A stretch of DNA of 63,968 nt from Rhodopila globiformis (GTDB taxonomy: Bacteria > Pseudomonadota > Alphaproteobacteria > Acetobacterales > Acetobacteraceae), in contig NZ_NHRY01000241.1 of NCBI RefSeq assembly GCF_002937115.1, positions 1 through 63,968 of the forward strand, in the 5' to 3' direction. A model generated the notes under the pieces. The model had not been told where the DNA came from, made no database searches, and worked only from the letters and a program-made list of their open reading frames with translations. The position numbers were made by a program, and so were the translations under genes. Positions 51,961 to 60,651 of this stretch are shown one piece after another. The stretch's first letter is position 1, and every line of letters starts with the position of its first letter.

Positions 51961-53697
51961 ATGCTTCCTTTGATCTCCCGGCGGCGCGCCCTTCTGGGCA
52001 TGGCGAGCCTCGGCCTGACTGCGGCTGCATCACCCGACGACTTGGGCTTCGTATCGGTCGCGGATTTCGGCGTGCGGCCTGGCATGGACGACGCGGGTCC
52101 TGGCGTGCGTGCAGCCATCGCAAGGCTGGGAAAGCGCCCTGGCGCCGTTCTTCACTTTCCGCCTGGAATGTATCGCTTCGCCGCCCGGGAGGGCGTCGCG
52201 ATGCTGTTCGATGACATGGATCATCTGACGGTGGAAGGCGAGGGTGCGACTTTGCTTTTCAACGGCACGGTTGCACCTGTGCTGATGCGCGGATGCCGGG
52301 CGCCGGTGCTGCATGGCCTAACATTCGACTGGGAAAGGCCCCCGTTCTCGCAGGGGGAGGTAATTGCTGTCGGCCTCGACGGGAGGTCGGTTACGATTCG
52401 CATCGATCCAGAGTTTCCGGTGGACGGAGGTGAGACGATCCGGGAGCTTGGCACCTATGATCGGCGCACGCGTGCCATGGCCAAACATGGCATTGACGTC
52501 GGAAACGTCGTTGCCGGCGCTATACTTGTCGCCCCTCAGACGCTGCTATTGACGCTCAAATGGCGCGTGCCCTTTACGATCGGCGATACCGTGGTCGCTC
52601 GACATCAAGGGGGGCCATCGGTGATCCATTTGGAACGCTGCCGGGATTTCGTCCTCAGCAACCTAGCAATCCACGCGGCGCCAGCAATCGCAATTGGCAT
52701 CGGTGGATGTGATGGCGGCACTGTCAGTGGTGTTCGGGTCGAGCAACAGCCGGGTTCTGCGCGACTTATGTCGAGCAATGCGGATGGCCTTCACTGCGCA
52801 TCGTGCTCGGGCGATTTGACAATCACTGACTGCACATTCAGTGGCATGGGCGATGACGGAATCAATGTCACTGGTCTGTATCTTGCTGTCGAGCCCGACA
52901 AGGCGCAGCAAAGGTTGATCCTGACCGGCGGCCAGTACGCACCCGCCCCACCTTGGGCTGCGCCCCGCATCGGCGATCGTTTGCGGTTGGTCAGCGGATC
53001 GACGTTGAAGCCCATCGACGAAGTTCAGGCGCAATCGGTCGAGCCTCTGGATGGCGGAAGATGGGCGGTTCAAGTTCCGGCCGATCACATCGGACTAAGC
53101 AGCGAACCAATGTTTGCGATCGACCTTCGGGCACGGACGCGCCTGCTTGTGTCACGGTGTGCCTTTCCAGGGAACCGGGCGCGCGGGGTGCTTGCCCATA
53201 GTGACGCGATCGTCGAACGCAGCAGCTTTGAGCATCAGTCGGACTCGGCGATTCTTCTTGCTCCTGACCTGTATTGGCAGGAAGGGCCGGCAATCGAACA
53301 GACTGTCGTCCGCGGCAACCTTATCCAGGCCGCCAACCTGTTGGCGCGGACTCCAGCCGCAATCTTGGTTGGTGCGTTTGTGGCACCCGCCGGCCGTCCT
53401 GGGGTTCCCACATCGACGATCATCAACCGGAATGTTGCTATCGAGGGCAACCACTTCTTGCAGCCCAATGGGGCGGCGATCTCTGCCGCGGCCACGAGAG
53501 ACCTACGCATCGAAGAGAACCGCATCGAGCAAGCCTCGTCCATAGCATTTAGCCTGCACCACGTACGTGCTGCGCGACTCAGCGGCAATCGTTGCGATCC
53601 GCGGGCGGTTGTTCAAGTGGATGCCAAGTCACGTGGGGAGCTGATTATGGACGGGAATGCTGGACTGGGCCTTGAGATCGACCGACGGGACGACTGA
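51961..53697 (+). CDS. Tat-exported right-handed beta-helix protein (GH110-like)
   Basis: 578 aa. ATG at 51961 with AGGAGG upstream. N-terminal twin-arginine signal (SRRRALLGMASLGLTAAAS). The body is a parallel beta-helix made of repeated short strands. The block NADGLHCASCSGDLTITDCT with FSGMGDDGINVTG resembles the ADGxH...DDxINVHG region of GH110 alpha-galactosidases, where the Asp residues are thought to act in catalysis. A polysaccharide lyase or glycosidase acting in the periplasm on the product of the surrounding cluster is the likeliest role. GC content is visibly lower than in the genes to its left. Confidence 0.75.
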   Translation: MLPLISRRRALLGMASLGLTAAASPDDLGFVSVADFGVRPGMDDAGPGVRAAIARLGKRPGAVLHFPPGMYRFAAREGVAMLFDDMDHLTVEGEGATLLFNGTVAPVLMRGCRAPVLHGLTFDWERPPFSQGEVIAVGLDGRSVTIRIDPEFPVDGGETIRELGTYDRRTRAMAKHGIDVGNVVAGAILVAPQTLLLTLKWRVPFTIGDTVVARHQGGPSVIHLERCRDFVLSNLAIHAAPAIAIGIGGCDGGTVSGVRVEQQPGSARLMSSNADGLHCASCSGDLTITDCTFSGMGDDGINVTGLYLAVEPDKAQQRLILTGGQYAPAPPWAAPRIGDRLRLVSGSTLKPIDEVQAQSVEPLDGGRWAVQVPADHIGLSSEPMFAIDLRARTRLLVSRCAFPGNRARGVLAHSDAIVERSSFEHQSDSAILLAPDLYWQEGPAIEQTVVRGNLIQAANLLARTPAAILVGAFVAPAGRPGVPTSTIINRNVAIEGNHFLQPNGAAISAAATRDLRIEENRIEQASSIAFSLHHVRAARLSGNRCDPRAVVQVDAKSRGELIMDGNAGLGLEIDRRDD

Positions 53698-53722
53698 ACG
53701 CAGGCAATTTCAAAGTGTCACT

Positions 53723-54760
53723 TCAGCCAACAACTTTTTGATAGTTGGGAAAGCGGTCGTGCACCAGCGCCCATCGCTCCTGTGCCGCAATTTTGTCACC
53801 GCTGCGCTCAGCACTACGGACGTACTCAAGATGCACATCCAGGTTCGACTCAAGTCGTTTAACCGCGTCGGCGAGAATGTTCTCCGCGTCCCAATCGCGG
53901 CCCGCCCGGCGCGCGGCGTTCGCGCCCTCCAGATACCCTAAAGGGTGCAACGGAGCCCTTTTACGCACGCACGCCCAGGAGCGTGATTCCTCATTATGAT
54001 CCCCTTTTGCAGCAGCGATACGAGCCATCTCCACATGCGCCCAATGATTACCGGGCGCTCGCAGAAGGATATCTGTGACAATCTCCTGTGCATCAGCAAA
54101 ACGACCGGCCAACCGAAGCGATCCCGCCAAACCCAATGCCGTAGAAGGATTGTCGAAACGGCCTCGTACAACTTGCCATCGCTGTACCGCTTCGTCCCAA
54201 TCTTGTCGATGCTCAGCCGACCCAGCGTACCGAATTAAAACTTCAGAGTCATATGGGAATCGACCCGCCGCCTGCTTCAACATAGCATCGGCTTCTGGCA
54301 GCCGCCCGAGACTCTTCAGACACTGTGCAGCAGTTATATATCCGTCGGCGTTGTTAGGAAATTTTCTCCGCAAGTCCCTGCAACGCCTCAGCGCATCCTC
54401 AAATTTTCCGCGGCGCTGATCAAGCTCCGCTAAACCTAGCGTAAACTGCGGATTGCCTGGATAACGCCTTCCCCCTGCCCGCAGAATGGCTTCAGCGTCG
54501 TCGAAAAGGGCAAGGTCGAGCAGAAGCTTGACGGTCGCCTTCGACTGAACGCACAGCCGAGGAAAGCGCGAATGCATCTCAGCCCAAACGGCAAGCGCTC
54601 GTTTCCGGTCGCCAACCCCAAGCGCTTCCTGCGCAGAAGAAATCTGTTCGCTGAAGTAAGCCTCGTAACCTTCCTCTGCCACGTGGTCACGCGCCCTAAC
54701 CTCACGCAGTGCCCGCCATCGGCCAACCGTATCCCAAAAAGTTTCAAGCAATACGCCCAC
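53723..54760 (-). CDS. TPR-repeat protein
   Basis: About 345 aa of tandem TPR-like helical pairs (AEAILRAGGRRYPGNPQFTL, FEDALRRCRDLRRKFPNN, AQEIVTDILLRAPGNHWAHV). No catalytic domain. Start uncertain: GTG 54760 keeps the gene clear of the upstream stop at 54775, while a TTG at 54820 would overlap by 46 bp and add 20 residues. The TPR units closely resemble those in the middle of the preceding gene, so the two probably share an origin. Composition is unusually A+T-rich for this genome. Likely an assembly or scaffold factor for glycan synthesis or export. Confidence 0.7.
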   Translation of the reverse strand: MGVLLETFWDTVGRWRALREVRARDHVAEEGYEAYFSEQISSAQEALGVGDRKRALAVWAEMHSRFPRLCVQSKATVKLLLDLALFDDAEAILRAGGRRYPGNPQFTLGLAELDQRRGKFEDALRRCRDLRRKFPNNADGYITAAQCLKSLGRLPEADAMLKQAAGRFPYDSEVLIRYAGSAEHRQDWDEAVQRWQVVRGRFDNPSTALGLAGSLRLAGRFADAQEIVTDILLRAPGNHWAHVEMARIAAAKGDHNEESRSWACVRKRAPLHPLGYLEGANAARRAGRDWDAENILADAVKRLESNLDVHLEYVRSAERSGDKIAAQERWALVHDRFPNYQKVVG

Positions 54761-54774
54761 TGCAAGCCACCGCC

Positions 54775-57033
54775 CTAGCAGGGAGCCAAGGCCCGTTGGA
54801 TTTGGCTCGCCGCGAAACAAATTTTTAGCCAGTTATCGAACATAACACTCCATGTACCATCTGGTCGCAGGCCTGGCCGCTCCAGAAAGCCCAATAGTAG
54901 CCGATCTTCTGCTAATTCAACAGAACCGACTTGGCCAGGTAGCTCAGCAGTCTGGACATAAAGTAAGGTTCCTCGACTCGAGTTTTTGAATGCATTATAT
55001 AATTGATGGACATCATCTTTCGAACGTCGCTCGTGGTCTAGGTATACAAATATCTTGTCACCAGCTTCGAGATCTGATATTATTTTCCTTTTCAGGAATG
55101 ACATACGCTTTATTTGTTGTTGCCGAAACCTTTCTACCTCCACCTCCCCCACCCGCGTGAACGTATGCATAGAGGTAAGGAATTTTTTATCTTGGACAAA
55201 ATATTCGTGTCCACCTCTGAGCTCTAGCACTAAATTATCAGGATCATCAATGCCCGCGAAATTTACAAGCAATGCTTTTTTCAAACCAGCAAAAAATATC
55301 GCATTCCATCGCAGAAGCCCAATAGGTTCGGCACCAAACTTGCGTTGGACCAATCCAAACTCGCAATTACACCCTAGACTCTCGAACCCCATAAAGAATT
55401 CGCGCATCTCTGCGGTTGTACTTAGTCCTAAAAATTCAAGCGCTTCCTGCGCTTCTCGTGGGCGCAAGTCGACCTGCACTGGACCATTCAAAGCGCTACG
55501 CTTCTGGTCCGACGCGCCTTCGGCGACATTCAGGCGAAATTGGTAGGAAGCAGATGCGGCGCGTTTTCTCACGTCAGGATTATCTGGGTGCTCTTCCAGT
55601 AGTCGCCGCCACATGCTGGCCGCATGCTCCCAGTCATCCTGTAAAGCCGCAATCTCCGCAACTTCCATTCCGATTCCTATGTGTCTCGGAAATCGAGATT
55701 GACCTTCGGCGAGGATGCGTTTCGCTTCAACTATCTCGCCGATTCGCCGACAGGACAGGGCACCGTAGTAGTACCCGTCGGGATCATCCGGAAATAAGCG
55801 GCGAAATTCCCCCCAGCGTTGCGCGGCATCGCTCTCACGCCCTGCGTACATCGCGCAGAGTGCATATTCTCTAAGTAGTACTAAAGTTCGCCCGAATTTC
55901 TTAGTTGCGTCGCGCAGTAGGTCTTCTGCTTCTTGATGTCGTCCCACCCTACTTAGCCCAAGCGAACATCCCGCGTAGCCAGCCACCCCGTCGCGCTTCT
56001 TCGCCCGTATGGCGGCCATTCGCTCGACGACCTCGTCTAACGCCTCCTTTGACACCTCAAGCCGACGTCCCTCTTGAAATCCCGCGCGTAGGAAATGGTC
56101 GAAGAGATCCCCACCTAGTTCGGGATTAGCCTTAAGATAACCGGCGGGCCTGAAGGGGGTTTGATCGAGATCAATCTCGAGTTGATCATCCGGCAAGTGG
56201 CCTGGGCGCCCAGATTCCCATATATCCCGGGTCGCATCGAAATCCATAAGCACGCTGATTAATCTGCAGAACCCACCAAAGCGCACCAGTGGGCGCCGAT
56301 AGCCGTGCAACTCATTGTAATAGGAGACGGCGTCCATGAAAAAATACTTCGTCAAGTGATTGCCGACACCGCCGAATGCTTTCAAAGCCTCCTTATCCGT
56401 CACATCAACGTACGGCGCCAGCTTTTCGGTGGCGCTCCGAAGCAACTGATCGAACGGCTTGAAGTGCATGTGTATATGAATGAGGCTTGTTGTCCCGTAC
56501 GCCTTTCCCGGTGGCAGGCCAGCTTGGTGAAAGCCGTGGTCGATACCGAGAAAGCTATGCACGAGCACGATACTCTTTATGTGCCCAATGTATCGGAACA
56601 AGTCAACGTATCCGGGACGATTGTCAAGGCAGTGCGCGGTTCGGCAGACTACCCCGCCACGAAAGATGTTGGTGAGTTCTTCGTGTATTTGTGTGCGGCT
56701 GCAGCTGATCCCATCAGCGCCGTTGATCGCCAGGAACTCGTCGCAATCAAGCGGCAGAGCAATATCATAGCGGTCTCCCTGGCGAAATTCTTCTATCCGC
56801 TCGCCAATTATCCTGCCTTTATTTTGAAAATCAACAGGCTGATTCCACGTAGTGTTGACGTTCACGCCCAGAAGCGCAAACTCCTTCAGCAGAGCCGCTA
56901 TGGTGTCGTCTGAAGAGCCATTGTCATAAACGTAGAGATTCTCGAAGCCAAACAGATAACCATGGTAGAGGAGCCATGGACGCAGCAGGATATTTTCGTC
57001 CTTTTGCATCATCAGGCATGCTACACGGGTCAT
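54775..57033 (-). CDS. Glycosyltransferase-like / TPR / DUF1796-like three-part protein
   Basis: 752 aa from ATG 57033 (GGAG ten bases upstream; the frame is open back to a GTG at 57198, but the extra 55 residues look unrelated). N-terminus MTRVACLMMQKDENILLRPW ... NLYVYDNGSSDDTIAALLKE ... LPLDCDEFLAI is a Glyco_tranf_2_4/GT92-type domain (about 1-280). Residues 350-540 are TPR repeats. The last 185 residues open FMGFESLGCNCEFGLVQRKF with GAEPIGLLRWNA, resembling DUF1796, whose Cys and later His have been proposed to form a cysteine-peptidase-like site. GC content is close to 50 per cent by eye, well below its neighbours, suggesting transfer. Confidence 0.72.
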   Translation of the reverse strand: MTRVACLMMQKDENILLRPWLLYHGYLFGFENLYVYDNGSSDDTIAALLKEFALLGVNVNTTWNQPVDFQNKGRIIGERIEEFRQGDRYDIALPLDCDEFLAINGADGISCSRTQIHEELTNIFRGGVVCRTAHCLDNRPGYVDLFRYIGHIKSIVLVHSFLGIDHGFHQAGLPPGKAYGTTSLIHIHMHFKPFDQLLRSATEKLAPYVDVTDKEALKAFGGVGNHLTKYFFMDAVSYYNELHGYRRPLVRFGGFCRLISVLMDFDATRDIWESGRPGHLPDDQLEIDLDQTPFRPAGYLKANPELGGDLFDHFLRAGFQEGRRLEVSKEALDEVVERMAAIRAKKRDGVAGYAGCSLGLSRVGRHQEAEDLLRDATKKFGRTLVLLREYALCAMYAGRESDAAQRWGEFRRLFPDDPDGYYYGALSCRRIGEIVEAKRILAEGQSRFPRHIGIGMEVAEIAALQDDWEHAASMWRRLLEEHPDNPDVRKRAASASYQFRLNVAEGASDQKRSALNGPVQVDLRPREAQEALEFLGLSTTAEMREFFMGFESLGCNCEFGLVQRKFGAEPIGLLRWNAIFFAGLKKALLVNFAGIDDPDNLVLELRGGHEYFVQDKKFLTSMHTFTRVGEVEVERFRQQQIKRMSFLKRKIISDLEAGDKIFVYLDHERRSKDDVHQLYNAFKNSSRGTLLYVQTAELPGQVGSVELAEDRLLLGFLERPGLRPDGTWSVMFDNWLKICFAASQIQRALAPC

Positions 57034-57197
57034 GTTATAGCTTCTCCAGATCTCGTAGGTCGAAACCGGCAAAAATGGCTTTTGCTCGCACGCTTTCGAC
57101 CAAGAAATTATACCTCGTCTGGCATTTCGGCGCAACGCGTAGAGGTTTGAATAGGGACTTTTGTCAGATGAAGCGTGCCAGACCTCGCCAGATGACA

Positions 57198-58700
57198 CTA
57201 CTCCTCATATGGCAACAGGCCCGACGACATCCGGCGCAAAGCGTGTGGCGTCAGGCTGAAGCATAACTGCTGGTCCATAAGCAGGACCTGCTGAAACATA
57301 TCAATCACCTCGTCAACGCCAAAACTCGCAGCCGCCTCGACCTCGGGAAACTGCGCTAGGTTGACATTGAACAGCCGTTCCCGTTGCGGAAACCAACGGG
57401 CACGCACAAGTTCGTTGTCGCTTTCGAAATTCGCCAGGAACGCGGCGACCGCGGCGCGGGTCGGGGCAGGTCCATGGCCAGGGAAACAGGCCTGTACCGC
57501 GTTTCGAATCCGCTCCCGCAGCAGTTCCGTGCCGGGCTGGCGCTTGTCATCCAGATGGCGGAAGAACCGTGTCAGGAAGGTCTGGCCGCGCGCATCGACG
57601 CTCCCGTTGAGCCGCGGGGGCGGTTCCAGGTGTCCGTGCAAACTCAGGTCGGCCAGGAAGTCGCGCGCGACGTCGCCCCCGCGCAGCGTGTCATTGGCAT
57701 AGATACGCGGCTGCACGGCCTCGGCGCCAAATACATCAGCCCACCGCTCCAGCAGGCCGCGATAGTCGAAATAGGAGCGGCTGGTATAGACGTCCTTGTC
57801 GTAGCCGGGCGGCGGCGGCAACGGTGGGAACATGTCGATATTATTGACGCCATTGGCAATGAACATGCCATACTGGCTGATCGCCAGTTCATGCTGCGGC
57901 CGCAGGTACACCACGATCCTGTAGGCATCACAGAAGTGATCCAGGAAGTCCTTCAGGTTCCGCACTTCTTCCAAGGTCGCAAGGCGGCTGTGGCAATGCT
58001 CGCTCGACAAGACAAGCGTATGGCACGCCTCAGGGGCTTCGGCGACCTCCTGGCTGAAGCGAACGAAAAGGTCCTCCCTGGCCTTGTCCAGGCTCTGCTT
58101 GTTCAGGATGCCGTACTGCCGGCGAAGATCGTCGTCGAACTTTTCGTCGTACATCGACACCATGGCCAGCTGGACGTGGTTCATGGTGGTGCCGTCCGAC
58201 AGGCCGACCGGACTTCGCGGAATGAAGTAGCCGTTGTCCGCCATCAGCTTGCGGTTCAGCCCGAGGCAGTTCTGCAAAGAGGTCGTGCCGGTCTTTTCGG
58301 TGCCAATATGCAGAATGCACGTCCTGAATCGCCGCCAGCTTTGTCCCCGCTCGCGCAGATCCTTTGCAACCCGCTGGTAGAGCTGCCCGGGGGTCGTTCC
58401 CGCAACCAGCCTGCCTACACGGAATGGAAAGAAATGGTCGGTTCCGACAATACCGATGCTTAACGTCTGCAAGTCAGCCGGAGACAGGTTCGGCGGCAGG
58501 TCATACCGGAACGCACACCGGCCATCGGCGTGGCCGCCGTCAAGCAGGTCCTGCCGGAACCGGTCGGCCACGCAACCGCCCAGGACGACGTCGCCGCTGC
58601 GAACGACGAGGTGGAGTCTCCTGTTCGGCGCGTCATGGTCGAGTGTCCACCCTTCGAACCCGGTGTGATCGCATCGGTCGAGATGCCCTTTGAGCCTCAA
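57198..58700 (-). CDS. Sulfotransferase-family protein with N-terminal GW domain
   Basis: 500 aa from a TTG at 58700. I chose this because GGAGGGT lies upstream and the protein then starts LRLKGHLDRCDHTGFEGW in register with the paralogous 127-aa protein MKILGHLDLCG; ATG 58763 is the alternative. Residues 1-100 are the shared domain. The sulfotransferase core begins CILHIGTEKTGTTSLQNCLG, a PAPS 5'-phosphosulfate loop, and continues with IVVYLRPQHELAISQYGMF, the 3'-phosphate contact region. It should sulfate a carbohydrate using PAPS. An APS kinase lies at the right end of the window. Confidence 0.78.
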   Translation of the reverse strand: MRLKGHLDRCDHTGFEGWTLDHDAPNRRLHLVVRSGDVVLGGCVADRFRQDLLDGGHADGRCAFRYDLPPNLSPADLQTLSIGIVGTDHFFPFRVGRLVAGTTPGQLYQRVAKDLRERGQSWRRFRTCILHIGTEKTGTTSLQNCLGLNRKLMADNGYFIPRSPVGLSDGTTMNHVQLAMVSMYDEKFDDDLRRQYGILNKQSLDKAREDLFVRFSQEVAEAPEACHTLVLSSEHCHSRLATLEEVRNLKDFLDHFCDAYRIVVYLRPQHELAISQYGMFIANGVNNIDMFPPLPPPPGYDKDVYTSRSYFDYRGLLERWADVFGAEAVQPRIYANDTLRGGDVARDFLADLSLHGHLEPPPRLNGSVDARGQTFLTRFFRHLDDKRQPGTELLRERIRNAVQACFPGHGPAPTRAAVAAFLANFESDNELVRARWFPQRERLFNVNLAQFPEVEAAASFGVDEVIDMFQQVLLMDQQLCFSLTPHALRRMSSGLLPYEE

Positions 58701-58843
58701 ATTCCAACCCTCCGCTGTATCCGAAGCGGCGGGTTCCCGCCAAGCGTCACCAAGCACCGGCATTGCTGGCAAACAGGCTCGTGCATGACTTCAGTTTTCA
58801 ACCATTGGAATTAAGTCGATCCATCGGGCCGGCATCCCCACAC

Positions 58844-59227
58844 CTACGCGGCGCGGCTCCGGCGGGCGCTTCCCCGGCCAAGCGCGGTTTCATTGTCATC
58901 CGCCGCATCCGACAGCCCCGCCGGCGTCGTGACAACCGTAAACTGATCGGTCAGCAGATACACCGGCGAATCCACGAACCGCAACCGCGTCTCCGCGAAC
59001 GGCAGATCCTTGTACTCCTCCGGCACCGTGAAGCTGAACCCGCAATGGCCGCTGCCATACCCCGCCTCCTGCAAGTCCTTGCGGAAGCGGTCGGTGAGGC
59101 ATTCGCCGATCAAGGTATCGCCGACATAGACCTGAAGCCGGATCGTGTCGTCCGGCGCGGCGCTGTCGAACAGCCATCCCTCGATCAACGGATAGCCACA
59201 CAGATCCAGGTGCCCGAGTATCTTCAT
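58844..59227 (-). CDS. Stand-alone GW-type accessory domain protein (127 aa)
   Basis: ATG at 59227. The single domain matches the N-terminus of the sulfotransferase gene downstream: GHLDxC, EGWxxD, APDDTIRLQVYVGDTLIGE and CLTDRFRKDLQEAGYGSGHC. No enzyme motif. Probably a carbohydrate-binding or protein-interaction module produced separately. The gene lies 83 bp after the GT4 gene and 143 bp before the sulfotransferase start, in the same direction. Confidence 0.65.
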   Translation of the reverse strand: MKILGHLDLCGYPLIEGWLFDSAAPDDTIRLQVYVGDTLIGECLTDRFRKDLQEAGYGSGHCGFSFTVPEEYKDLPFAETRLRFVDSPVYLLTDQFTVVTTPAGLSDAADDNETALGRGSARRSRAA

Positions 59228-59310
59228 GGCGCTGCAACCATCCCTGTTTAAGAACTGACAGAACCACTACCACGCATCGCGTTTGTTGCGCAATCGTCAA
59301 TCGAAATATT

Positions 59311-60651
59311 TCAGCCAATCGTCACACGCCCCACCTGCGCGTACAACGCCAGATGCTGCGCCACCACATCCTCGGCCTTCGGCGGCGGCCGCAGCGTCCG
59401 GCGCAGGGTCCCCAGGATCGAGCGGTCGTCATGCAGCCGCAACAGCAGGTTGCTCAGCTCCAGTTCGCTGCCGACGGAAAAATGCAGGCCGTCCACGCCG
59501 TCGCGCACCTTCTCGGCCATGCCGCCGATATCGGAACAGATCACCGGCCGCTGGTTGCGGAACGCCTCCTGGATCACCACCGGCGAGTTCTCCCACCAGA
59601 TCGAGGGCACCAGAACCGCGTCCACCCCGCGCATCAGCCGATCCACCTGGTCCTGGCGATAGGCGCCGTGATAGGCGACGTTGGCGCCGTGATAGGCGAC
59701 GTTGGCGCCGGCCTCGGCCAGTTGCTTCAGGAACGCCTCGGTGAAGGCCGCCGGCTGGTTCCTGTAGTCACCGTAGATCTCGAACTTGATCCGCGCCTTG
59801 GGCTTCCTGGCCAGGATGGCGGCGCAGCCCAGCAGCACGCCGATTCCTTTCAGCTTGGAGATCTGGCCGAAGAAGCCAAGCCGCAGCGGCCCCGACTCGC
59901 CGGCGGGCTCGGCCGGCCGATCGGGAAAGGGCGCCGCGGGGGCGATGATGTTCTCGATGACCGAGATACGCTCCCCCGGCAGCCCCCAGGCGGCATAGCG
60001 ATCGGCCAGGAACCGGCTGGGCGCGACGAAATGATCGACATACCGGAAGAACGTCCGCAGGTAGCGCTCCCGGATGAAGAAGTCCGAGACGTCGATGTCG
60101 GGAAAGCACTTGTGGCAGTTGTCCAGGCTGGCCGAGTCGCACAGGCTGAAGTGCTCGGCCTTCACCATCTGGCCGAAGTGGTGGCAGATCGCCAGGTACT
60201 CATGCAGCGTGACGACGATGCGGGCCTGCGGCAGCACGCGCTTGATGAGCCACAGCATTTCCATGCCGAACACCACGTAGTGGTGCAGGTGCACGATGTC
60301 CGGCCGCAATTCCAGCAGCAGCGCCTCGATTTCCCCGGGCAGGCGCGGATCGGCGTTGGCCATGCGGAACCAGTTGAAGTGGCCCAGCGTGCTGTAGACG
60401 TATTCCCGGTCGGTATAGGGCTGGGTCAGCGCCACGCCGTCGCGGCCGGCGCCCGCCTTGGTGTTGCAGCCCAGGAACCAGGCCTCGGTGTCGTCGCGGG
60501 CATTCAGCTCGCTGAACAGGCGGAACGCGGCGATCTCGGCGCCGCCGCTGGTCACCCTGGGATGGCTGTGCGAGGCCACCAGCACCCGCAGCCGGGGCCG
60601 AGACTCCTGCCGCCGGCGCCGGCGCGGCGGCTCCGCGTGCACCACGTTCAT
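59311..60651 (-). CDS. Glycosyltransferase family 4 protein
   Basis: 446 aa, GT-B fold. ATG at 60651 overlaps the preceding TGA (ATGA). N-terminal acceptor domain: RLRVLVASHSHPRVTSGGAE, IVHLHHYVVFGMEML. C-terminal donor domain: LRLGFFGQISKLKGIGVLLG, and VLVPSIWWENSPVVIQEAFR with the conserved EX7E glutamates. A 7-residue unit (GANVAYH) is present twice in tandem, encoded by a 21-bp duplication at 59664-59705. Family enzymes add hexoses to lipid-linked glycans. Confidence 0.88.
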   Translation of the reverse strand: MNVVHAEPPRRRRRQESRPRLRVLVASHSHPRVTSGGAEIAAFRLFSELNARDDTEAWFLGCNTKAGAGRDGVALTQPYTDREYVYSTLGHFNWFRMANADPRLPGEIEALLLELRPDIVHLHHYVVFGMEMLWLIKRVLPQARIVVTLHEYLAICHHFGQMVKAEHFSLCDSASLDNCHKCFPDIDVSDFFIRERYLRTFFRYVDHFVAPSRFLADRYAAWGLPGERISVIENIIAPAAPFPDRPAEPAGESGPLRLGFFGQISKLKGIGVLLGCAAILARKPKARIKFEIYGDYRNQPAAFTEAFLKQLAEAGANVAYHGANVAYHGAYRQDQVDRLMRGVDAVLVPSIWWENSPVVIQEAFRNQRPVICSDIGGMAEKVRDGVDGLHFSVGSELELSNLLLRLHDDRSILGTLRRTLRPPPKAEDVVAQHLALYAQVGRVTIG

